Assembly: GCA_037951105.1 (NCBI GenBank)
Contig: JBAMJV010002952.1
Span: 186,001-250,000, forward strand
Source of the DNA: Echinarachnius parma
Lineage: Eukaryota > Echinodermata > Echinoidea > Clypeasteroida > Echinarachniidae
Length of the DNA: 64,000 nucleotides
Reading direction: 5' to 3'
The stretch's first letter is position 1. Each line of letters opens with the position of its first letter. The translations under genes were made by a program, and so were the position numbers. Of the stretch, positions 46,530 to 56,869 are shown piece after piece. The notes under the pieces were generated by a model. It did no database searches and was not told the DNA's origin. It saw only the letters and a list, made by a program, of their open reading frames with translations.

Positions 46530-47490
46530 TATAACAAATATTAGTAATATTATTGTACCCAGGTTATGCCTGTATATAGTTCGGCGGGGGAAGGGGTGTT
46601 TTTCCTACACAATGTTATACAATGTTTTGCTAATGGCATACATAACATTAAATATCTCACACACATATAAAAAGAAACAGTATTGACATATGTTTCAGTT
46701 TTAAACTCGCATGCCTAACACCAATTCGTCTGATTCCCTTTCTCCATATTACAAGGGCTATTTTGGATTCAAGTAGCTGGAAATCGATATTTTACTTCGT
46801 TGTCAAGGATAAGTCTAATACTTGAACAAAACATTGGTATACGATTCAGTTTCAAACCATGCTTTTGTGCATGTCTTATATTTTCCCGAATCCCTGTATC
46901 CAAATAATGACCATTACTTTCATTAACCAAACGTTTCTCTAAATTACATTATGAGCATTACAACATCAAGAGCCACAAAAATTCAAATTTCAGGCGTTCG
47001 TAGTGCATGAGATAACATTAAAATGACACGGGTGAGATAGAAAATTACCTCTTACTAATTAAAATATAGTTATACTCATTATTTTACATGGCGTTGCATT
47101 TAAAATATAGTAAGTGGTGAATATTAACCCTAGACTATGTTGTGATCATTTCAGTGTATAATACTTTTAAGAATAGATAATAGGATTCATATCTCATGTA
47201 AATGAGCAGCAAAATATGGACGATGATTTTGAGACATATACCGCTATAATAATGTATGTATTTTTATAATGTAATTAGCTTCTATTACATCAATACAATT
47301 AATGTTTTAGTAGAGTTAATACACCGATTCTAAACAAAAACATAAGAACTGAGCGAGGTCTAATTTTTGTTTGACATGTTTTATGTTACTATGTTTTATG
47401 AAGATTGAAAAGGTTAGCTAGTTATTGAACGAGGTTTAGCAACCTATTTGAAAGGACGTCGGAAATGATCTGTTCTACATTCACTGTGCA
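46530..47490. other. 3' flank of receptor C, duplicated at D
   Basis: Matches about 50830-51745 downstream of D (cccaggttatg, ttcagttttaaactcgcat, acatgttttatg...gaaaaggctagcta). AT-rich, no gene. Confidence 0.8.
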
Positions 47491-47494
47491 ATTA

Positions 47495-49351
47495 TCACTT
47501 CAAACAGTTTTCATATGTGAGTTGTTTCATGCATTCGTATTGATGGTCCAACACATTCGAGCACATGTCTTCGTACTTGTGGTAATGTTCATCATGTCGA
47601 GACGCCTTTCTCTCCTCTATTACTGCTTCCTCATCTTGATGGTTCATCTTCACCAAAGTCATCTCATATTCATCTTCATCAACAACATCGCACCTTTCAC
47701 GAGAAAATCCTCTTCTTGGGTTCCCAGAGCCAAGGCCAGACTTGGCTGCTGTTCCTTGGACCTTCTTTGATTGGCGCGGTTGTTCATTTGCTACTGCATA
47801 CCCATCCTCATCGATAATGTCCCGGTAAGATGAACTCGACTTCGGAGAGCTGAAATTTCTGGAATGAAAGTGATCAGTTACCTTGGCAACCGCCGGTATC
47901 ATGGTCTTCTTCGATAGACGCACTTGTTTCGCCACCATTGGCACTTCATATCCACCCTCATCAAGGGCATCAATGTCCCTATCGGCTCCATAGCGACTGC
48001 TTCCTGGATCACTTCCAGTGCTGCGGTCTATGATGGATCCTTTACCTTCCCCACTATTCTCATCTGTCATGCATGCTGTCTTCAATCGTATTGGAATCTC
48101 ATAACCATCTTCATCAATCGCTTGGTCACTGCCAGTGAAACGAACATTAAGGGTACCATCTCCCGGTGTGTATGTTAGGTCGCCTGTCACGCTCGTGTTA
48201 TGGGTGTTATCGTCAATATCTGGGATTTCTAGCATATCTTGGTTGCACGTAAAAGAGTCTACATACAGTTTGAATGCTACGAACGTGAATACCGTGACAA
48301 GCCACAATGAAAACGCAACAGCAAACATTATTTTATACTTTCTGCTTTTCTTCATTTCGGTGGTCATGTCTCCATTTGATGTTGTTTTAGTAGTCATATC
48401 ACTGTTCTGTAGATTAATCATGTAAAATCCAACAGAGGTGATATCTGTCTTATTGGCATCTCGATAAACTCGACACTCAATCACGCTCCCGTCATCCAGT
48501 TCAGTGATCCCCTGCAGCAGCATCGATCTTCCTTCGCGTCGAGTCCATGATCTATTTGTTATGTTCACTTCACTATCTGACCTTTGAAGTGTCCAGGATA
48601 TATGTCCTTCTGCCACATCTTCCCCGATAGAGCTTCTAAACTCCATGTCCCCGCCTCTTGGGGTAGACATGATGTCGATATAAGAGGGGAAGGTGCAATT
48701 CCAGCTGGTGAACAAAATCGAAAATTCACATATTCCAGGCGGACTATGCTTGAACGTGTCATAATTGATCAGGTAGGTAACCTGGTTCGACAAACTCGAA
48801 ATATCTTCATCCAACACTGTTATTCGCAAAGTAAGATCGATGTAATTTCTGGGAGGTTGTGAGTCACACATGAGACGAAGTGTAGTGATATCGAGACCGT
48901 CGGATACGAAGATTGGTGCAACGCGGCATGATGGTGGCTGAATATCTTCCAGATTTATGAAAATTAATTCAAACGATTGAACAACGGTGTTGCGTAATCG
49001 ACACTCGTATGAAGTAGGTGTATACTTCGTAACATGAATGTTCAATATGGTTGTTGTCTTATTCCTCACCGCGCTGTAGCCAGCAAGTGGTGTAGCAAGA
49101 ATGTCAGGATCAGTGCAAGGATCAAGATGTTCATTACATGATGTGATGGTCACACTATACATGCTATATGTATTTGTCCGCGTTATCCACGTCACAGTAC
49201 CTCTAGTATCACCAACGAGACAGATCAAGTCAACTGATTCCCCTCTAACTGCAGTGACTCGTTTTGGTTCCACTGCCTGGATCCATCCCAGTTCAACTGC
49301 CATAAGCACTGCTAGTATCTTAATTATCAGGTTAAAATTCATGATTTCCAT
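47495..49351 (-). CDS. Receptor C: Ig-like tyrosine-tail receptor
   Basis: Intact 618-residue single-exon receptor with the same ectodomain type as A. The signal peptide is about 1-26. The Ig domain has Cys44, Trp55 and Cys117. The middle module has Cys142, Cys162, Cys208 and Cys219. The proximal module has Trp253, NRSWTRREG (266-274) and DDGSVIEC (Cys293). The helix is about 340-363. Tail tyrosines lie at 417 (DEDGYEIPI), 468 (DEGGYEVPM, after a family-unique extra segment DIDALDEGG), 518 (DEDGYAVAN), 562 (DEDEYEMTL, Gly to Glu), 593 (YEDM), 605 (YECM) and 613 (YENC). Start chosen at the first Met; MNFN four codons on is an alternative. Upstream, type 1-like flank gives way to B-like flank near 50055. 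Confidence 0.93.
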   Translation of the reverse strand: MEIMNFNLIIKILAVLMAVELGWIQAVEPKRVTAVRGESVDLICLVGDTRGTVTWITRTNTYSMYSVTITSCNEHLDPCTDPDILATPLAGYSAVRNKTTTILNIHVTKYTPTSYECRLRNTVVQSFELIFINLEDIQPPSCRVAPIFVSDGLDITTLRLMCDSQPPRNYIDLTLRITVLDEDISSLSNQVTYLINYDTFKHSPPGICEFSILFTSWNCTFPSYIDIMSTPRGGDMEFRSSIGEDVAEGHISWTLQRSDSEVNITNRSWTRREGRSMLLQGITELDDGSVIECRVYRDANKTDITSVGFYMINLQNSDMTTKTTSNGDMTTEMKKSRKYKIMFAVAFSLWLVTVFTFVAFKLYVDSFTCNQDMLEIPDIDDNTHNTSVTGDLTYTPGDGTLNVRFTGSDQAIDEDGYEIPIRLKTACMTDENSGEGKGSIIDRSTGSDPGSSRYGADRDIDALDEGGYEVPMVAKQVRLSKKTMIPAVAKVTDHFHSRNFSSPKSSSSYRDIIDEDGYAVANEQPRQSKKVQGTAAKSGLGSGNPRRGFSRERCDVVDEDEYEMTLVKMNHQDEEAVIEERKASRHDEHYHKYEDMCSNVLDHQYECMKQLTYENCLK

Positions 49352-49399
49352 ACTTCTTCGGAAACAGATATGTCAATATACAAATCAATAACTGATATT

Positions 49400-49920
49400 G
49401 GATAAATCATGATACCTGATCAATGAACGGTTTGCCATTACTTGTTTTGGCACAGACATATCTCTCTCATTTAGAACTTGGTGTAATCATGGAGGACTTA
49501 TCACTATAATATTTCACCAAGTATGGCAATCTAGCGATTTCTGCTCATGCGCGGTTGAAGTTATTTCATTACCCCACCTAATTGGAAGTGATCCATACTT
49601 TCGATGTTATCTATCAGAACAATTGTCACCAGATGAAATGGGCACTTGACAGTCTCAATAAAAGAGTACTTGTTAATTCTGATATTTTCGGAGTGCCTTG
49701 GTTGGATTTGAATATAATGATGGTAAATTTATGAAGGACTTATACATAAGAATGATTCCTTTCCATGTACCGGCATACTTGTACTATTTGATAATTGATC
49801 ATTTATATGGGTACCCTTGAGATCGATTCCGAAACCTGATCAATTAATGGACGGTATGCCGTGACATGTTTTAGCAAAGACATATCTCCCTTTTGTTGGT
49901 TTCGAATACATGAGAAATAC
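49400..49920 (-). promoter_or_regulatory. Upstream flank of C with internal duplication
   Basis: cctgatcaatgaacggtttgcc near 49418 recurs diverged near 49833 (cctgatcaattaatggacgg) with the following cagacatatctc/caaagacatatctc. A similar tgatcaacgatccgtttgg lies upstream of A near 11040. This is a shared type 1 5' flank. Regulatory function is only inferred. Confidence 0.35.
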
Positions 49921-50010
49921 ATTCAATTTATTAAGCACTTAAAATGAGAACGATTCCCCTCCATGTACTGGCATAACTGGCCCTTCTCATGGACACAGGC
50001 GTCGATAACG

Positions 50011-50032
50011 GGGGGGGGGGGGGGGGGGGGGG
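50011..50032. repeat. Poly-G tract upstream of C
   Basis: A run of about 22 G between ggcgtcgataac and tgatataagg, at the junction between type 1-like and B-like flank. Other tracts in the window mark transposon ends. Confidence 0.8.
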
Positions 50033-51748
50033 GTGATATAAGGGGTTTATCAATATAAAGTCTTGAAGGCAACCAATCGATAGGCGTGCGACCGCGTATT
50101 GTGACACTTCTGAAAGATAAAGTTGACGAGTTATTTTCACGATGAGCAGACAACGATCGTCCAATATCTCCTCATATCAGTGTCCCTATTAAACAGTGCA
50201 ACGAACGAATACAAATGATTAATGTAATGCTGTCATTTCTATAAGTGGTCGAATTGAAGAGCTGGTTTCGAAAATACTCTTAAAATGTCTCTCCACTACA
50301 CCTATAATTATAAATTGTGCCCAACAACAAGCCATTAAGTTGCGCCCTTCCCCAAGAACATAATTATGGTTCGCATCTTATACACAGAGGAGGCGGAACT
50401 GAAGTGCGAGTAGCGGTCATACAATGTGCAATTAAAAGGACAATGTTGCACGTAATCGTAATTTGCGATATGGCATGTTGAAAAGAAAAATAATTTTGAT
50501 GCGCGACTTCTTTTAAATTTCATAACTAATCATGTATATTAAGCTTTACAATATTATGTAGGCCTATATCTAATTTTCGAGCACGTCTCAGCCAAGGAAT
50601 ATCTGGACGGAGAAAGGGTGGGGCGGCCGGGGGAGTGGGGGAGGAGTTGAATCATTTCCATAATGTAATATGTGGATTGAATATCAATGCATTTTAATTG
50701 AATTTAATTAAAGTACATACAAAATATAAGCAATATTATTTTTCCCACTACATTTTTTCTTCTTCCCATAATAAATGTGTGGATTGAATATAGATGCATT
50801 TTATTTGTATTGAATTGAAGTATATAACACATATTAGTAATATAATTTTACCCAGGTTATGTCTGTATATAGTTTGGCGGGGGAGGGGGTGTTATTCATA
50901 CACATTGTTATACATTATTTTGCTAATGGCGTATATACATAACATTAGATATCTCACACACACATACAAATAAACAAAGTTATTTCCACCTCTTAAAAAA
51001 TAAAAGTTTGAAATCAATATTCTTTACATTGTTGACAAGTAAACATTACATGTTTCAGTTTTAAACTCGCATTCGTCTGATTCCCTTTCTCCATATTACA
51101 AGGGCTATTTGTATTCAAGTAGCTGGAAATCGATATCTTACTTAGTTGTCAAGGATACGTCTAATACTTGAACAAAGCATTGGCATACGATCCAGTTTCA
51201 AACCAAGCTTTTTGCATGCCTTATATTTTACCGATTCCCTTTATCCATACTTCTTGTTACAAATAATGACCATTACTTTTATTCACCAAAAGTTTCTCTA
51301 AATTACATTATAAGCATAGAAGTTACAATTTACTAATCAGAATAATTATAGTAATACTCATTCTTTTACATGCCGTTGCATTTAAAATATAGTAAACGGT
51401 GAATATTAACCCCAAACTATGCTGTGACCATTTCAGTATATAATACCTTTAAGAATATATGATAATATGTATGTATAATGTACATGGTCAGCAGATAATG
51501 AAAAATGATTTTGAGACATATACCACTATGTTTTATAATGTAATTATACCTTCTATTACATCAACACAACGAACGTTTTAGTAGAGAGGTAATACACCGA
51601 TTCTAAAAAACATAAGTACTGAGCGAGATCTAATTTTTGTTTGACATTTTCTATGTGACTATGTTTTATGATTGAAAAGGCTAGCTAATTTTTGAACGAG
51701 ATTTAAAACATATTTGAAAGGACGTCAGAAATTAACTGTTCAATCATT

Positions 51749-53611
51749 TCACTTAAAACAGTTTTCATATGTGAGTTGTTTCATGCATTCGTATTGATGT
51801 TCCAACACATTCGGGCTCATTTCTTCATACTTGTGGTAATGTTCATCATGTCGAGACGCCTTTCTCTCCGCCATTACTGCTTCTTCATCTTGATGTGCCA
51901 TCTTCACCAAAGTCATCTCATATCCATCTTCATCAACGACATTGCATCTTTCACGAGAACATCCTCCTATTTGGCTCACAGAGTTGAGGCCAGACTTATC
52001 TGCTGTTACTTGGACCTTCTTCGATTGGCGCGGTTGTTCATTTGCTACTGCATACCCATTCTCATCGATAACGTCCCGGTAAGGTGATCCTGAGTGCAGA
52101 GAGCTGGAATTCCTGGAATCAAAGTGATCAGTTACCTTGGTTACCGCCGGTATCTTGGTCTTCTTCCATGGACGCACTTGTTTCGCTACCATTGACACTT
52201 CATATCCATCGTCATCAATGACCCTATCGGCTCCATAGCGACTGCTTCCTGGATCACTTCCAGTGCTGCGGTCTATGATGGATCTTTTAGCTCCCCCACT
52301 ACTCTCATTTGGCATGCATGGTGTCTTCAATCGCATCGGGATCTCATATCCATCTTCATCAATCGCTTGGTTACTGCCAGTGAAACGAACGTTAAGAACA
52401 CCACCTCCCGATGTGTTAGTTGGGTCGCCTGTCACACTCGTGATATGGGTGTTGTCATCAATATCTGGGATTTCCAGCATATCCTGATTGCAAGTAAAAC
52501 ATTCAACATTCAGTTTGAATGCTATGAACGTGAATGCCGTAACTAGCCATAAAGAGAACACAACAGCAAACTTTATTTGATATTTTCTGTTTTCCTCCAT
52601 TTCGGAGGTAATCTCTGCGCGTGATTTTATTCTATTGCGGGGTGTCTGTTTAGTAGGTGGGGTCATACTTGTATCAGGAACACGATATAGGCATATCAGG
52701 TCAAATCCAACTGCAACAAGACTGGAAGGCGTTTCGGGTCTGAATAGTTTGCACTCAACGATCCTTCCCACATCGCTGTCAGTGATATCTTGCAACAACA
52801 TGAACCTCCCTCCTTGTCGGGTCCATGATCGGTTCTTGATGTCCACATCTCCGATGTACTCGTCAACGAGACTCCATGTGATCGCGGAAGTCTCACTTGA
52901 TTCAAGCTCGAACTCGAATTCGGCATCGTGTCCTTTTAGTACGTGTTGGACGTCAACATAAACCGGGAAGACGCACGTTCGGTTTTCATTCAAATCTCCG
53001 AGGGATGATTCACATGATGCATTCGAAACGTTTTTAAAGGCATTGAAGTCCAGAGGAGTTTTCAATAAAAATGACGACGATTTCGCACTAATTATTCCTG
53101 GTAATCCAAATGAAACGTCTAGATGTGGCACAATCCCGGAGAGCGCGCTCGATATACAGGTAAAATCGACAGTTTCAATGTAAGTTTGGCCATTCATGTA
53201 TCTGGAAGAAATTGAACACTTAGGTGGCTCGATTTTGTCAACGTCAATAATCGTTAAGTTGTATGTTCGAGCGGCCACTGCGTCTAAAAAGCACGTATAG
53301 AGCAGTCTAACACCAGGAGAAACAAGAAATGTAAGCTTAGAAGTTGTGTTTTGAGATGCTGCATGATATTCTGGTAATGCAACACAATTGTTTTGATCGA
53401 CCTCACAATCAGCTACATAGGTAGGAATTCTATCGTCAATAGTACTTAGTGATTTCCAAATTATGTGACTAGTATCGTTGTTTGCGTTGCAATTTAACGT
53501 AACGTCCCTTCCTTGTACAACAGCCTTTTCCACAACAGTGGCTTCACACGTCAGGGTTATGCACAATAAATGTAAAATATAAGTCAGTTTCATCAGTCTT
53601 ATGAGACTCAT
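51749..53611 (-). CDS. Receptor D: chimeric Ig-like tyrosine-tail receptor
   Basis: Intact 620-residue single-exon receptor. The signal peptide is about 1-24. The first Ig domain has Cys41, Trp52 and Cys107. The middle module has Cys132, Cys152, Cys200 and Cys213. The proximal module has Trp246, NRSWTRQGG (260-268) and Cys287. To about residue 315 it follows B closely. One difference is EFEFELESSE, where B has Cys239. From about 331 (SRAEITSEMEENRKY) the helix (about 346-366) and tail follow A and C, although DPTNTSGGGVLNVRF again matches B. Tail tyrosines are 422 (DEDGYEIPM), 470 (DDDGYEVSM), 520 (DENGYAVAN), 564 (DEDGYEMTL), 595 (YEEM), 607 (YECM) and 615 (YENC). Confidence 0.93.
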   Translation of the reverse strand: MSLIRLMKLTYILHLLCITLTCEATVVEKAVVQGRDVTLNCNANNDTSHIIWKSLSTIDDRIPTYVADCEVDQNNCVALPEYHAASQNTTSKLTFLVSPGVRLLYTCFLDAVAARTYNLTIIDVDKIEPPKCSISSRYMNGQTYIETVDFTCISSALSGIVPHLDVSFGLPGIISAKSSSFLLKTPLDFNAFKNVSNASCESSLGDLNENRTCVFPVYVDVQHVLKGHDAEFEFELESSETSAITWSLVDEYIGDVDIKNRSWTRQGGRFMLLQDITDSDVGRIVECKLFRPETPSSLVAVGFDLICLYRVPDTSMTPPTKQTPRNRIKSRAEITSEMEENRKYQIKFAVVFSLWLVTAFTFIAFKLNVECFTCNQDMLEIPDIDDNTHITSVTGDPTNTSGGGVLNVRFTGSNQAIDEDGYEIPMRLKTPCMPNESSGGAKRSIIDRSTGSDPGSSRYGADRVIDDDGYEVSMVAKQVRPWKKTKIPAVTKVTDHFDSRNSSSLHSGSPYRDVIDENGYAVANEQPRQSKKVQVTADKSGLNSVSQIGGCSRERCNVVDEDGYEMTLVKMAHQDEEAVMAERKASRHDEHYHKYEEMSPNVLEHQYECMKQLTYENCFK

Positions 53612-54300
53612 TTTGCCAAGTGCAGATTATCTAACAAAGGTCAGACAATTCGTAAAACAAACAACTTTTAAGTGCATTATCCAGCAATGATTATCTAAAC
53701 AGCGAAAAGTTGCGAAGACAACTTGTCGATCGGTGCGCAATCACACATTGTGATACTTCCGTATACTTATTGTGTGCGAGATGAGCTGTTTACGCAAGCT
53801 GCTCGATTTGTCTTCCTCGCCCTTCTGCATAGGAAATTGCAGAAGGGCGAGTAATACAACATTTTCCCATCAATATCATGTATGTTCATACTTTAGCAAG
53901 TTTGTGCGCATTTCATAAACTAAGCCAGTGTGTATTTTGCACCGTGTGCAATGCGTTCTAAAGATGATATCAGGGGTATGATTTACAAATAAGAGCCACA
54001 TTATTTTAAAGGGATCCATTAACTTTGTCAAATTCAAACAAAATCACTTAAAGCTATCACACTTCCCCTTACATCTAGGTATTCTGGTTATTTTAACAAC
54101 AAATTTTAACCAAAATATGACAATCATTATTTACGTTTTGTTACTATAGGTAAAGTTTCATTTTCTATGAAACTCTTACATATCATTCATGTGATGAAAG
54201 TCTCAAATATCACTTTCAGAAAATCCTTGTGAAGTTACTGGATCACTTTAACGGTTGGTCACTTAAACATACATATCCCAATATTATAAAGATATTAATC
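53612..54300. other. 5' flank of D, no gene
   Basis: Contains a weak relative of the B/C upstream block (53705-53755) and a small inverted repeat, cgcccttctgcatagga against tttcctatg-like aattgcagaagggcg (about 53817-53850). Nothing coding seen. Confidence 0.5.
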
Positions 54301-55900
54301 AGTTAGTTTCAATACTTTATTTGAATATAATAATTATACTGTGGTGAGGGCGTAACAACCGTTTTTTATTAACAATTCTAATAGTTCGTTTTTGTATTTT
54401 AACTAGTTTATCAAGTAATAATAATGCACTATTGCCCCATGCAAAAATTCCATAATACATGTAAGATGATATTAATGTTTCAATCAGAGTATGTAGAACA
54501 GTAATTGGAAAATAATTCCTTAACCTTTATAAAATGCCCGTATTTCTAGAAATTAAATTACATAAATAATTAATGTGTATTTTCCAAGAGAGATCACTAT
54601 CAATATATAAGTCTTAAGTAATACTATCCACTCGTTGTAAACGAATGTGCAGGAGTGAATTTATTGTATTACCAAAAACCATATATTGTGTTTTAACAAT
54701 ATTTAATGATAATTTATTTTCGTGAATTAATTTCTGTACCAATTTAATTGTAATTAAGCAAGGCCTCTGGATCACAGTGTGAATAAAAAAGGTTAGAATC
54801 ATCCGCAAAAAGTATAAAAGATAATACTTACGAAGCATTAGGAAAGTCACTCATGTATATAATAAAACGAAGAGGGCCAAGGAGTGACCCCTGGGTACTC
54901 CACAAGAAACAAATCTGTGGCTTGACTCATGCCCATTAACATAAGCGCCTTGAGCATTTAATCAAAATGGATAATGGCGCTATATAAATCTTATGTATTA
55001 TTATTATTATTATTATTATAAACAAATTGTTTTCTATTTTCTAAGTAACGCCTGAACCAGTCCAAGGCCTGCCGACGTATTCCCTATAATGATTTAACGT
55101 ATCGTGTCGAACGCATTGGAAAGGTCCAAAATATTCCAACTGTATTAGCGATTAGCCATTAGCGATCTTATTAATTAATGGAAGCAACGCATGTGTTATG
55201 GAGTGTTTTTCTCTAAAACCAAATTCTTTATTGGATAAAATGTTGCAATCAATTAAAAATGTAAGCGTTCGTGAATGAACCAACTTCCTAACATTTTCGA
55301 GAGGGACGATAGCAAAGAAATTTGCCGGTAATTATATCTTCATGACTTCCTTTTTTTTAAATACAGGGATGACCTTAGCAATCTTCATTCTGTCTAATAC
55401 CCTACCTTTTTCAAAAGATAAATTTAAATTGTATGTAAGAGGAGAAGCTATTTTATGAACAATGTTTTTTTAAGAGGAAATTTGTAATGCCGTCGTATCC
55501 AGAAGACTTTTTCGTTTTAAATTTGTAATTATATCAATAACCTCTTGTTCATGAATCGGAGTAAAAAAAATAGCGATGAGGGATTTGAATTATCTAAATA
55601 AGTATCTGTTTGTGAAATGTTATTAGTAAGGGTTGGGCAAATATTCACAAAATAGTTATTAAACTTTTCTGAAATTTCATTTTTGTCCTGTATTAATACA
55701 TCACCACTAACAACCTGAAAAATTGTATCTTTACTCTTTCGAGGATGTAATACTTTATGTATTACTTTCCAAGTATTTTTTAGCATCATTCCTATATATC
55801 TTAATTTGATTTCCAAAATAACTTATCTTTGCAGCCTCTAAAACCATAGATAGTACATTGTGATATTTAGTATATACTAGGAGTAGAAGGTTGTATGAAT
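54300..55900 (-). pseudogene. Decayed non-LTR retrotransposon
   Basis: On the minus strand, NNYFVNICPTLTNN and surrounding sequence (linker before the reverse transcriptase) lie near 55620-55700. LDLSNAFDT is near 55110, CGVPRGHSLAL with FIIYMSDFP near 54880, and KLSLNIVKTQYMVFGNT near 54700. Order and motifs match the LINE at 27.4-29.2 kb, but decay is more advanced. A (tta)n run sits at 55000-55020. Confidence 0.75.
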
Positions 55901-56868
55901 TCATAATATAATTTATTTTTCTTATTAATGTATTTCATAAAGAATGACTTATCCAAGGGTGTATATGTATTTTATATAATTTTTTTGGGGGGACGGTTTA
56001 TGAAGGAGCATTATATTATAAACAATTATATTAAAAACACATCACCGGATACAAGAATGACAATATAATGTTATATAAATCATTTGGCTTCATATATATG
56101 AAAAACATGTGCATATACCATGTATACCATAGGTTTGTAATGATAGGTGAATTTGAATGAAAACTTTGTTATTTTGAATGACCCGGCGTGAAACTGCGCA
56201 CTTGTAAGCGGTTGTTAAATTGAATGCTAAATCCATTGACCATAGAAGTAAATCAAATGAACGAAGTGCCATTTTGAATGACATTTTCAAGCCTACATCT
56301 GCATTTTGCGAATTTGAATGACCATTGTATTCAAACGAATGAATAGCTTACGAAATAAGAGAGAATTTATCAATGAAAAAAAAAGAGAATTAGGGACATT
56401 ATTCAACCACGTTTCCGATGACCCAAATATGGCCGATTACAATTTCAATTCATTGACAAGTCCAGAAAATTGATCAAAATTCTTTCTAGGTGAGGAAACA
56501 AATATGTCTAAAAGAGAAAGATAAAAGAGAAGTAAATTTAAAATAAGTAGTCGAAGTAAAGTAAAGTATCAATTAAACACAATATAGGAAATAAATCGAA
56601 GCATAATTTGGTCGAATATCAAATATACATCAAATCCATATATACTTTATCATAAACAGAGTGCATTACTTGGTAAGCCTAATATCAATTTTCATAATGA
56701 ACAATGTTAATGATCATACATTTTTTGTTATTGTTCAGTCATTAAATGAAATTCCATTAAATTAATGTTTACTAGATCATTCCCATCCAGAGAAGATGCA
56801 CATACCTAAACAAGATATACAGTTGTAATTAATACAAAAGTTTCTATCACTGCATGTTGATCAATACA
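55900..56868. other. AT-rich stretch, no gene recognised
   Basis: Several irregular gaatttgaatga-type phrases recur between 56150 and 56345 without a fixed period. No coding signature. Confidence 0.5.
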
Positions 56869-56869
56869 A

